Positions 9,593 through 18,042 of a DNA stretch of 46,990 nucleotides are shown piece by piece. Both the position numbers and the translations under genes were made by a program. Each line of letters opens with the position of its first letter. Positions within the stretch are counted from its first letter, which is position 1. This stretch comes from Nemertoderma westbladi. Taxonomy: Eukaryota; Xenacoelomorpha; Nemertodermatida; Nemertodermatidae. The DNA lies in contig JAUCBJ010006620.1 of NCBI GenBank assembly GCA_032718475.1, forward strand, positions 1 through 46,990, written 5' to 3'. Below the pieces are notes generated by a model that saw nothing but the letters and a program-made list of their open reading frames with translations, searched no databases and was not told where the DNA came from.

Positions 9593-12500
9593 ATGGCTGA
9601 CACAAGGCAAACTCTGTCAGATAGTCTCCTAGAAACAACAGCCTGTTTCGCAGATCAAAGTGTAGAGAATCCCAGACCGAGGTCTGAAACCCCTCATACT
9701 GTAAGAAGGGCAACCCCTGCAGTGGTTGTGTCAGAACCTAGGTTGGTAGAAAAGATTTCGCAATTTGCGAAGTTAGTGAAGCGCCGTTGGTCTGCCATAG
9801 GCACTCGGGCCCAAGTCAAGCGGGATCAAGAAGAAGCTATAAAACAGCAGCAACCTCCTAGCCAAGAACCTAGTTCTCAGCGGCCCGATAGCTCCAGTAG
9901 TTCGAATACTGTTGAGCGGACGCCCGAACGCGGAGCGAAGATGGCGGATACGGTTTATGATGAGCGGCCAACCTATGAAGAATCAACCGACGCCACTTCT
10001 TCTCAAGTGGAAAGTGAGGTGGAAAGCGAAGTGGAAAGTGAGGTGGAAAGCGAAGTGGAAAGCGAGGTGGAAAGCGAAGTGGAAAGCGAATTAACATCAG
10101 CAGAGAAGCCGCGAACTAGAGACGCTATCGACATTTATTTGTCCGACTATCAGCGATTCCTAGGAGACGAAGAGTTGAGGAGACGGCTGTCTGGACTTCG
10201 CCCTAATAGTGAAGGAACCAAGCTTGTGTTGGACGCAATCGATGCGGAAATGTTAGCTGCAAACCAAGCTGAATGTGATGAAAAACTCCGCCTCATTAGA
10301 GTCCGAGAAGAACAAGTAAAGAAAGAACGGATAGAGAAAAGAAAGGTGGCAGCAGCAGCGGCGGCAGAAGCAGAAGCCGAAAGAAAAGCAGCGGCGGCAG
10401 AAACAGAAGCCGAAAGAAAAGCAGCGGCGGCAGAAGCAGAAGCAGAAAGAAAAGCAGCAGTGGCAGAAGCAGAACGGAGAGCTTCTGAGGAGACTATCCA
10501 ACTGGAGTTGGAAAATCTGCAAGAGACGCAAGACAGTATAAATAAACAGTTTACTGCTAATCAAATGCAGATGATGAGTCGATCTACTCCCAAGCGCCAG
10601 GGATACACATCCTCGGAGGAAGGCGAGACCACCGATCCTGAAGGCGGAGGAAATAGATCTCGTCTAAGCAGGCGTAGAAAAACATCTCACCGTCATAAAC
10701 TGCCTGATTTGCCCCCAGCTGTCAGAAGACAACTAGCTAGCACAGACTTAGGTAATACAGAACCCACAGAACAAATTATTCAGGTCACAAGACTCCCTAC
10801 AATAGTTGATGAGCCTGAAATAATTAGGCCTGTCGTTCCCAAAGTCACTTCTGTGTTAGAGACCCCTGTACTTCCAGAGCTTAACTCTAAATTCCCTTTA
10901 CATAGTACTACACTGCCTGTACCCGGTGGAACAGTCCATGCAAACACCCCTGTCCTGAGCATTGAGAGAGGAATCAAAGATTTGTCTCCCGTCGTCCCGC
11001 GTCAGCCCGCTACAATGTTGGCGACTCCCGCTTCGGCGGTTGAGTGGGTGGAAGAGGGACGGCGGGGGATGAATCTCCTGCTGGGACAGATGCAGGAGAC
11101 TGTCCACCAACTTAAGGGAACAGTGAGGGAAGGTAGAGCAGAGTTGCAAGAAGTGCAGCAAAGTATCGCGCTAGAACGCGACAAATTAGTCAATATACAA
11201 AAAGGCATACCAATGCCTCCTGTAACATTGTGTCAACCCGTTAGGTCTGAAGTATTACATGCGCAAGGTGTGGAGCCTACACGCATCTATACTGCTAGTG
11301 AAGTTGAAACTCCTATAGCAAACCCTATTAAGGGTGATTATAGACCTGTTATTAATGATATTCCCTATAGACCTGATAATGATCCGAGAAATTTATATAC
11401 CGATAATTCGATATTAAATAACACGATGGCCCAAGAAAGCTTTACGCGTCAGATGGCTAGAACAGAAGCCCGCCAAGCGGTCAAAGTGGGAGAGATCGTC
11501 AAATTCAATGGAGATGAGATGAAATGGTTACCTTTCAACGAATATTACAAAGATAGCATACAGAACTCTGTACTATCTAACGGAGAGAAACTTAGATTCC
11601 TCATCAAGTGCTTGGAAGGACCTCCCAAGTTAATGGCGTTAAAGTTTATTGGACATCCAGATGGATTAAGACAAGTTTGGGATACATTAAACATCAGGTA
11701 TGGTAACAAGGATAACATAGCTAAGTATTTGTATGCAAAATTAGTAGCCCCCCGACACTTCCTTAGTAGCGGGATTATAGAGTTTTCCGATGAAATTCAA
11801 GAGATCTGTAGACAACTGGACTGGTTAGGTAAGTCGCATGAATATCAGAGTTCCATGGTTATTGGAGCCGTAGTCTCTACTTTACCAAAGGGTGGAGTAT
11901 GTACACGCTGGGACAAGAAAGTGTTGTACATGAATGAACAACAACGACGAAGTCCTACCATGGCTGATCTCATGTCTTTCTTAGATAGTGAAGTAAAATT
12001 ACAACTCATAAGGCAGGCCAGAGAGAAAACATCGGAAAATAAGGTAAGTGAGAAACCCGATTCTAGGAGAAGGATAATACCAGTGTGTTATACTGACGAC
12101 GGCGAAAGCCAAGCTTCTCAAGAAGAGGACAGCGGGAAAGACACAGCAAAATCTTACTATGACAACAAGACCTATAAAGACGTAAGTAAATACAAGTCTC
12201 GAACCAGTGACAGGAGAGAACAGGTAACAACAACTCCTCCTACGTCTCCTAAGAGAATTCACGGAAGAAAGCCCGAAGAAAGAACGAGAGTGCAGAACGT
12301 TAACCAAGTTAAGGTGAGTAACATCAAACCAAAATGTGCGCTGTGCGACGGGCCTCACCGTTTGAGTGCGTGTGCTGAATTTCTAAAGAAATCCCCTGTA
12401 GACAGACGTACAGTCCTGTGGAATAAGCGGCTATGCTATAATTGCCTCAGATCAGGACACCAACGGCGAACCTGTTACTCCGACGTAAAGTGTGCAAAGT

Positions 12501-13765
12501 GTGGCGCGAAACATCACATCTTGTTACACAGTGAGTTCGAACGAGACAACCCGAGTCAGGTAAGTGAGCCCGAACTACATGTCCAATTCAGTGATGTGAA
12601 CGACACTGACCAAGGTTCTGAGTGGGAAGGATTCTATACAGACGAATTCTCCGATGCCAACGAATCCTGTTATCTAATAAATACCACAGTGTATCGAGCA
12701 CTTACGGATGAAAAGGACACTGATGAGTTTACTCCAACTCCTTTTGACAAACAACCATCTTGGAAAGTTCCAACTTCCAACATAGGAATAAGAGAATTTC
12801 CTGTAGTGCAAGTTAGAGTTCATGGTCCCAACAAGAGTTACATAGTGAACGCCCTACTTGACTCCGGCAGCACAGGAACATTCATCGATCAAGAACTAGC
12901 CGAAGATATCTTTGCTGGACAACCCAAATTCCAAACTAAGTTGAATATGTCCGGAATTATGCAGGTTTGGAAATCTACCATAACGGCAGATTACTATGTA
13001 GGTGCGTTGTCCACCCCCCAGGATAAATTAGGAGCACAAAGTATAAGGTCAGTAAAAATGGTGGCTATAAAGAACTTCGCTACTACCCAAGCAGACCTTT
13101 ATAATTGGGACGAGGATGAGAGCATCCAACATCTTAAGATACCTCGATTCCAGACAGATTATCCTGGAGTGCAAATACTTATCGGCCAAAACGCGCACGA
13201 GGCGCTCGAGACATTGGAAAAACGACCTGCTCAACCGCAGCCACTACAAACCTATGCGGTAAGAACTAGAGTAGGTTGGTACTTTACTGGTCCTTCCCGC
13301 AGAACTCTCGAAGAGAGACTACCATCAGAAAGACTATACCAGATAAATGGTTTGGAAGTGGAGAGCAGTGAAGTGGACGAACTAACTGAGGGAACACCAT
13401 ACTCCTCAGATAATGACGATATTAACTCCAATGAAGATCAATGGAGACATCGCCCCGAGATGATTAATCTAGCCGACATCGCTTCCAGAGGAGCGACTCC
13501 TCAAGAACGGATAGATACTCCCGGCTGGTTAGGTGGACCCGACTCCCTAAGTAAAGAAGAAGATGAATGGCCTCCTCATCTTACCACGGCGGAGAGTAGA
13601 CAGGCCAAGGGAGCGGAGAAAGTAACACGACAACCCAATCACCCAGCTGGTCGTTCATGTTTACTGGAAAGAGACCAAAAACTGTCCGGAAACTATGGAA
13701 GGCAAGATACTCTTCCTACGACCACTTCCCTAATCCGACAAATATCTAGGGACTCCATAACGTAA
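9593..13765 (+). CDS. BEL/Pao Gag-protease polyprotein, pol deleted after protease
   Basis: A 1390-residue uninterrupted ORF; the ATG (context ACATGGC) is the first in frame. Residues about 1-630 are a charged, low-complexity extension with tandem VESE repeats (12-bp units, 10010-10090) and EAERKAAAA repeats (about 10345-10490) likely to form coiled coil. Residues about 635-810 match the BEL/Pao Gag core (DUF1759-like: KFNGDEMKWLPF.., SNGEKLRFLIKCLEG..). Residues 915-980 are Pao-type zinc fingers (CALC, CYNCLRSGHQRRTC, CAKCGAKHH). An aspartic protease follows with D1090 in LLDSGSTGTFID. Near residue 1250 (TRVGWYFTGP) the RT should begin, but by residue 1294 the protein has jumped to ADIASRG..W.GGPDSL, the stretch normally found between RNase H and integrase. 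RT and RNase H, about 700 residues, are therefore missing in frame, and the ORF ends without integrase. It would assemble and mature particles but cannot copy DNA. Confidence 0.9.
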   Translation: MADTRQTLSDSLLETTACFADQSVENPRPRSETPHTVRRATPAVVVSEPRLVEKISQFAKLVKRRWSAIGTRAQVKRDQEEAIKQQQPPSQEPSSQRPDSSSSSNTVERTPERGAKMADTVYDERPTYEESTDATSSQVESEVESEVESEVESEVESEVESEVESELTSAEKPRTRDAIDIYLSDYQRFLGDEELRRRLSGLRPNSEGTKLVLDAIDAEMLAANQAECDEKLRLIRVREEQVKKERIEKRKVAAAAAAEAEAERKAAAAETEAERKAAAAEAEAERKAAVAEAERRASEETIQLELENLQETQDSINKQFTANQMQMMSRSTPKRQGYTSSEEGETTDPEGGGNRSRLSRRRKTSHRHKLPDLPPAVRRQLASTDLGNTEPTEQIIQVTRLPTIVDEPEIIRPVVPKVTSVLETPVLPELNSKFPLHSTTLPVPGGTVHANTPVLSIERGIKDLSPVVPRQPATMLATPASAVEWVEEGRRGMNLLLGQMQETVHQLKGTVREGRAELQEVQQSIALERDKLVNIQKGIPMPPVTLCQPVRSEVLHAQGVEPTRIYTASEVETPIANPIKGDYRPVINDIPYRPDNDPRNLYTDNSILNNTMAQESFTRQMARTEARQAVKVGEIVKFNGDEMKWLPFNEYYKDSIQNSVLSNGEKLRFLIKCLEGPPKLMALKFIGHPDGLRQVWDTLNIRYGNKDNIAKYLYAKLVAPRHFLSSGIIEFSDEIQEICRQLDWLGKSHEYQSSMVIGAVVSTLPKGGVCTRWDKKVLYMNEQQRRSPTMADLMSFLDSEVKLQLIRQAREKTSENKVSEKPDSRRRIIPVCYTDDGESQASQEEDSGKDTAKSYYDNKTYKDVSKYKSRTSDRREQVTTTPPTSPKRIHGRKPEERTRVQNVNQVKVSNIKPKCALCDGPHRLSACAEFLKKSPVDRRTVLWNKRLCYNCLRSGHQRRTCYSDVKCAKCGAKHHILLHSEFERDNPSQVSEPELHVQFSDVNDTDQGSEWEGFYTDEFSDANESCYLINTTVYRALTDEKDTDEFTPTPFDKQPSWKVPTSNIGIREFPVVQVRVHGPNKSYIVNALLDSGSTGTFIDQELAEDIFAGQPKFQTKLNMSGIMQVWKSTITADYYVGALSTPQDKLGAQSIRSVKMVAIKNFATTQADLYNWDEDESIQHLKIPRFQTDYPGVQILIGQNAHEALETLEKRPAQPQPLQTYAVRTRVGWYFTGPSRRTLEERLPSERLYQINGLEVESSEVDELTEGTPYSSDNDDINSNEDQWRHRPEMINLADIASRGATPQERIDTPGWLGGPDSLSKEEDEWPPHLTTAESRQAKGAEKVTRQPNHPAGRSCLLERDQKLSGNYGRQDTLPTTTSLIRQISRDSIT

Positions 13766-15154
13766 TAACATATGGAGTGGGTGTGTGACTATATCATTTT
13801 ATATTTGTTTTTATTTTATATTTATGTATGTATTATTATGTAATATTATTATAATCGTTTTCTTTAATTTTATTTGGTAGAATGTTATTTTAGGGATTAT
13901 TTAGTAGATTAGTGCAATATATTAGTGTTTATTACGTACGTAATTATTTATAATATATATTTAGTGCGACGGCGAGAAATAATTATTTTTTCTCTTTCCT
14001 TACTGTCCGTATCATATTATAAATACGTGACTACAGTAAGATGAAATGTCCGTACTTATTAAAGTACAATAAAGCCACTACTATATTTAAGTATTATTGG
14101 TAGGCAGAGTATTAGGAATGCAAAGTTCAGATCCTCGTGTCTCGGCTAAACCAAGCTCTGGGTAGACCTTGGAAACGACTTGCCTCTTCACACTGACATT
14201 GCTTCGTGCGATATTGCTCTTCTACCTTATATTAAATAATATATATAGTAGCGTGATGTCCCTTTAACAGTAGCGTATAACGCAAAATAAATCTGTTAAA
14301 CCTTTTGACCATCTGTAATTCTAGTCGATTAAGATATCGTGGCACCCACCGATATACTTGAAAGACAAATTCTAGAATCAGTGGTTAACGTCCCCAGACA
14401 AGTTCTGGAATAAATCGGTGCTCATCCTAAATATTAATTTAATATTTATTAAAATCTGTAAAATCCCGATCCTTTAAAATTTCTAGTCAATTAAGATATC
14501 GCAGTATTTACCGATATTCTTAGAAGGACTATTTTATAGAATTAAGGATCCTAAGTCCCCAGATATGCTCTGGAATAAAATTTATGTCAATTTAACATCA
14601 AATAATAAAATTCACGGGAATAAATTTAAATTCATACATTAAATGAATTTCATAAATTGTCATTTTGTACAATTTATAACATTCCCAAAATTCCATTAAT
14701 TAATAGATCATGGGAGCGGAGATTCATCCTATTGAGTGTATTAGAGTGCGAGAATCTCCAACATATAGTCAATAGCCGATAAAATTAATAAAATCATGCA
14801 TAAAGAGGATATTGACAATTAAAGAATTATTATTAAATAGCATCCCAGATCTGTATGCATGAGAATTACCCTAATTCTACCGCTAGCATTCCATAATGTC
14901 ACCATAGCAACACCCACGCTAGAATTAGAAGCAAGTTAAAAGAACAATAGAAAGCTTGTCCCATTGCATAGCATAGAGAATACATAGCACGCTGTTAGTA
15001 TCCAAGGATACACAGTAATAACGTGACATTCTGGAAGGCACTGACTAACGGACAAATGGCCTGTATGTGTACAATTGGTGACAGTTGTGTGGAATTTGTG
15101 CGTTTGTAGGTGAATGTTACTGCTAAGGTGTGTTTACAGTAGCTAGTCGCAATT
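13766..15154 (+). other. Noncoding segment of the BEL-type element with a diverged hairpin repeat
   Basis: AT-rich, no ORF of note. About 14321-14415 and 14483-14578 are related copies 162-165 bp apart, sharing CTAGTCRATTAAGATATCG and a CCCCAGA-N5-TCTGGAATAAA block. The block can form a 5-bp stem with different loops (CAAGT and TATGC). A third copy was not found. Confidence 0.6.
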
Positions 15155-15379
15155 GTGAAAGTAACCCAACTCTCCTATAGAAAGAACCTAAAGTGGATTC
15201 AAGCCTTTGGGACGGACAGTGGAGTGACTTGTGCCGGTTATCGTTGTCGTAATGTTGCTACATGTTGGCGTAAACACCGCGACAACGGTACATCGGCGCT
15301 GAGGATCCCACTGTCCGGGGGCAAAGAGAGGTGGGCAGAGACGTCCGCTCGCCTAAACATAAACTCATTTCGATATTAA

Positions 15380-15796
15380 CAAACTCAGATAGCAGATGTG
15401 ACGGAGTTGATAGAAGATGATCTTGGTATCAAGGAGCGATATACTCTACCTTTGCAAGCATTTGTGGATAGCTTAATACGTGGTGAAGCCGATCCAACCA
15501 TTACGGAGGACGATGGTCGTTATATCGAACCGCCGATGTCCCAAGAGCAACTTGCGCGTGAATTGGACTATCGAAAATCCACCGCGCGCTATACGCATCG
15601 TAATAGTACGGATATGGACTTCCTAACTACCGGCCATCCTATCGATTTACCTGATACGGACGATGTAGACACCGAAAGGGAAATGGTTCTATTTAAATAT
15701 CATACCCAGCGGAGTCGTAACGATAAACCGAGAATAGATCACGAAAATTCTATTCGTAACAGACTGGGAAGACGAACCAATATGCCTAGAATCTGA
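15380..15796 (+). pseudogene. 3' accessory frame A of the BEL-type element (acidic, unknown)
   Basis: An open frame of 138 codons follows TAA (15377-15379) and ends at TGA (15794-15796). It has no ATG near its beginning; the first start-like codon is GTG at 15398. The protein is acidic and hydrophilic (TELIEDDLGIKERY.., TITEDDGRYIEPP.., DLPDTDDVDTEREM) and matches no family I know. The frame +1 from it is open for about 35 codons at its end (..FVTDWEDEPICLESEE..), which looks more coding than the annotated tail. The real product may therefore change frame here by a mutation, splicing or a programmed shift. A shorter open stretch in the same frame lies just upstream (15155-15379). Confidence 0.35.
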
Positions 15797-15811
15797 GGAG
15801 ATTCAGCCTAG

Positions 15812-16387
15812 CGCGCCCGGAACAGCGACAACGATTACATCCTAGAATGGTATCAAGGTCCACAGTGTCTCACTGCGTACGATTATCGCCATGCCAACTA
15901 TGTTTCTCGGCAACGTTGTCGGTTATGCGCATCGAGAGACCATGTTACGCCCATGGACACAAACGTCCGCTGTTCCTATTTCCACGAACAACCGGCGATG
16001 GAAATTTATTGCGCGTATTGCAGATTTAATAATTTGCATATTTTTGCGGTTTGCCCTCAATTTATGACTCAATGTCACCATTGTCAACTAAAGGGACACG
16101 CCAGTTTCGATTGCCCTTTTAATCGCGATTTGGAAAGCGTAGATGAAATGATCACACTACGTTACATTAGAGCTTGGGAAGCGAAGGCTGATTTACATCG
16201 TGATTCGCGCCATCGCTATTATCCTGGACGCGCTTACGAAGGAATTTATGCGTTCCATCCTTATCTATTCGCTTCTGTCGAACAGAAATCACGCATATCG
16301 AGTTACAGGAAGTATATCGACGGCCTTACGAATACCGAGCCCGTGAACGCGAGTTGGAAAGGACCATTAAACCCCGGAGGTTTCTAG
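15812..16387 (+). CDS. 3' accessory frame B: Cys/His-rich putative nucleic-acid-binding protein
   Basis: The frame is open from 15812 and the first ATG is at 15953 (144 residues from there). The segment upstream of the ATG also looks coding (..EWYQGPQCLTAYDYRH.., RCRLC). Ordered Cys/His pairs follow: CRLC, YCAYC, then CPQFMTQCHHC, KGHASFDCPF. These could form two or three zinc-binding knuckles, the last being C-x2-C-x4-H-x4-C. The rest is aromatic and basic (RHRYYPGRAYEGIYAFHPY). It is not RT, integrase or a classical envelope (no signal peptide or membrane anchor). It overlaps frame C at its 3' end. Function unknown; RNA or DNA binding is inferred from the knuckle pattern. Confidence 0.5.
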   Translation, partial: RARNSDNDYILEWYQGPQCLTAYDYRHANYVSRQRCRLCASRDHVTPMDTNVRCSYFHEQPAMEIYCAYCRFNNLHIFAVCPQFMTQCHHCQLKGHASFDCPFNRDLESVDEMITLRYIRAWEAKADLHRDSRHRYYPGRAYEGIYAFHPYLFASVEQKSRISSYRKYIDGLTNTEPVNASWKGPLNPGGF

Positions 16388-16686
16388 CTGCCTATAGTCC
16401 ACCCACGGCCCTCGTTCAGACCACTCGTAAAGGACCCGTAAGAGCGGCTGTCTTAAAACGCGCTCTCAAAGCCGTTAGACCCCTCTCCCCCGACGTTGAT
16501 GTCAATCAACCCGGCACTTCGACTGGCGGATACACCGACCATAATTCTACACCCTCTGATGCAATCATATTGCACCCTTCACCCAGGAGTTATAGCCCTC
16601 CTTGTAAAGTGGCTCGCCCCAAAGAGAAAAAGACTCTGGCTAGCTTTAAAAAACTGCGTAAACGCCGTCCGCGCATGAAAGACTAA
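16204..16686 (+). CDS. 3' accessory frame C: basic Ser/Pro-rich tail, no start codon of its own
   Basis: This frame is -1 relative to frame B, open from 16204 to the TAA/TAG-free end at 16686 (stop TAA at 16684-16686). No ATG occurs before its last three codons, so it can only be reached by a frame change or splicing from upstream. Its peptide is coherent: YRARERELERTIKPRR, then ATTRKGPVRAAVLKRALK-like basic stretches, a Ser/Pro-rich middle (PSPRSYSPPCK) and a lysine/arginine-rich end (KKLRKRRPRMKD) resembling a nuclear-localisation or RNA-binding tail. A heptamer AAACCCC at 16369-16375 sits just before the frame B stop in the correct phase for a -1 shift. Confidence 0.35.
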   Translation, partial: FAPSLLSWTRLRRNLCVPSLSIRFCRTEITHIELQEVYRRPYEYRARERELERTIKPRRFLAAYSPPTALVQTTRKGPVRAAVLKRALKAVRPLSPDVDVNQPGTSTGGYTDHNSTPSDAIILHPSPRSYSPPCKVARPKEKKTLASFKKLRKRRPRMKD

Positions 16687-16764
16687 CTGTTTAGAGTATT
16701 TTTATATTTTAGAAACTGTGATTTTGTATATTTTATAGACTTAAATCCCATTTTCTGGGAGCGG

Positions 16765-18042
16765 TGTAAAAGCTTCTGTGGGATATAACTGGCCCTTTTT
16801 TGCTTCGCAATCCAGTTTCCCCCAGGCGCTGGAATACTCTAAAAAGGTTCTCTAACTGTATATATATTCCCCTCGCCCGCAAGGTACCGTTACAGGTGTT
16901 TTAACGGACATAAAAGTCATTCTGCTATATACGTGTTTTGGCGGACATGGTAAGGCAAAAAACCTGTAATGCACCAACTACCTTTCACAGCTTAGCCGTG
17001 ATGATTCATATTACGACATCTAACAGCTGGTTGCTGACATGGAAACAGCCATTGGATGCATGGTTCTTTGTTTGGCTTGAGCCAATCAGAGCGATTTTTC
17101 CTGTCGACGTGTAGCTTTTCAGCCGATCATAAGGAGAGTGTTCAGTCTTACTGCTCTTACTTGATACTTTGTTGTTATTGCTGTCTAAGCCAGAAACACC
17201 GGCCTTTTGGTAAGAACTATAGTAAACTGCTTGAATTATCGAAAGTATAAACTGTTACCTCACTCATCGAAACAAATCTCATCTAATTAATCAATCTAAT
17301 GAAACTCACTTAACTCACTTAATTTAATTGCATTAATCATATTGTTTGTACTGTTATTTTACCGTCAGTTATTAATTGTACCTATTTGTTGATGGAAATA
17401 TTGCTATTTGGATAATACGGATAAATCACCCAAATTCCCAATTTTCTTGATACACTACAGGTTAGAGAGACCGGCTATACATAACAATTGCGATTTATAT
17501 TAATGTGGTGTGTATTGAATCCAATGTTATTTAGCAGACCCTACGTGAGTCAATTGCTGCTCTCTTTATGTGTGATCAAATATACTGACGGTCGGCAGAA
17601 TAGTGTGCATGATTGTGAGTGTGATGTGACTGGTAACAAAGCATTTCCTAAAGAATGCGACTTATACTTTAATCATAAGCCTTATCGTTGCGTTTAGTAT
17701 AAGTCCTAGCTCTGTTTAAATAGATAGAGCGCCACGTCCTAAAGGAACTGTTAATATTTCCCGAAAGTTAATAATATCTGTCAGAAATTACATATTAGTG
17801 ATCTATCGAATAATACAATAGGTTTACACTGCAACCTTACACTGCAATAATAAAATCTAAGCATCCGAATTCAGCCTCCCGGGTGTAGATCCATCGGGTG
17901 AATGATCGCGCATGGGCTGGCTTCGGCTAATGTTTTGTTTATTAGTATAAAATATTGTCGTATGCTAAAGGTGTGTTAATTAACTAAAAGACATATAAAT
18001 TTTGGCAGGTTAAACTGCTAAAGGTCTTCAAAAGCGCGAACA
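16765..18042 (+). repeat. 3' LTR of the BEL-type element (1278 bp)
   Basis: Equal in length to the 5' LTR with a single base difference. It is preceded by the purine stretch GGGAGCGG and followed by the target duplication GAGGC and the continuation of LINE copy 1. Confidence 0.95.

Larger units (their letters stand above)
6060..18042 (+). mobile_element. BEL/Pao-type LTR retrotransposon, non-autonomous (no RT, RNase H or integrase)
   Basis: Direct 1278-bp repeats (6060-7337 and 16765-18042) begin TGTAAAAGC and end GCGAACA. They differ at one base (C/T near 6091/16796). The 5-bp target duplication GAGGC occurs at 6055-6059 and 18043-18047, and the empty site is visible in LINE copy 2 near 20320. 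A polypurine stretch GGGAGCGG precedes the 3' LTR. Internally it has a 2255-bp leader, a 1390-residue Gag-protease ORF, a noncoding segment and 3' accessory frames. BEL/Pao affiliation rests on the DUF1759-like Gag core, the Pao-type zinc knuckles, the DSGS protease and the 5-bp TSD. No RT, RNase H or integrase motif is found anywhere between the LTRs. Near-identical LTRs imply recent mobilisation, presumably by enzymes supplied in trans. Confidence 0.92.

Noticed and set aside
9870-12358. Minus-strand ORFs opposite the BEL Gag
   Set aside because: Shadows of the long Gag-protease frame, mainly from its repeat tracts.
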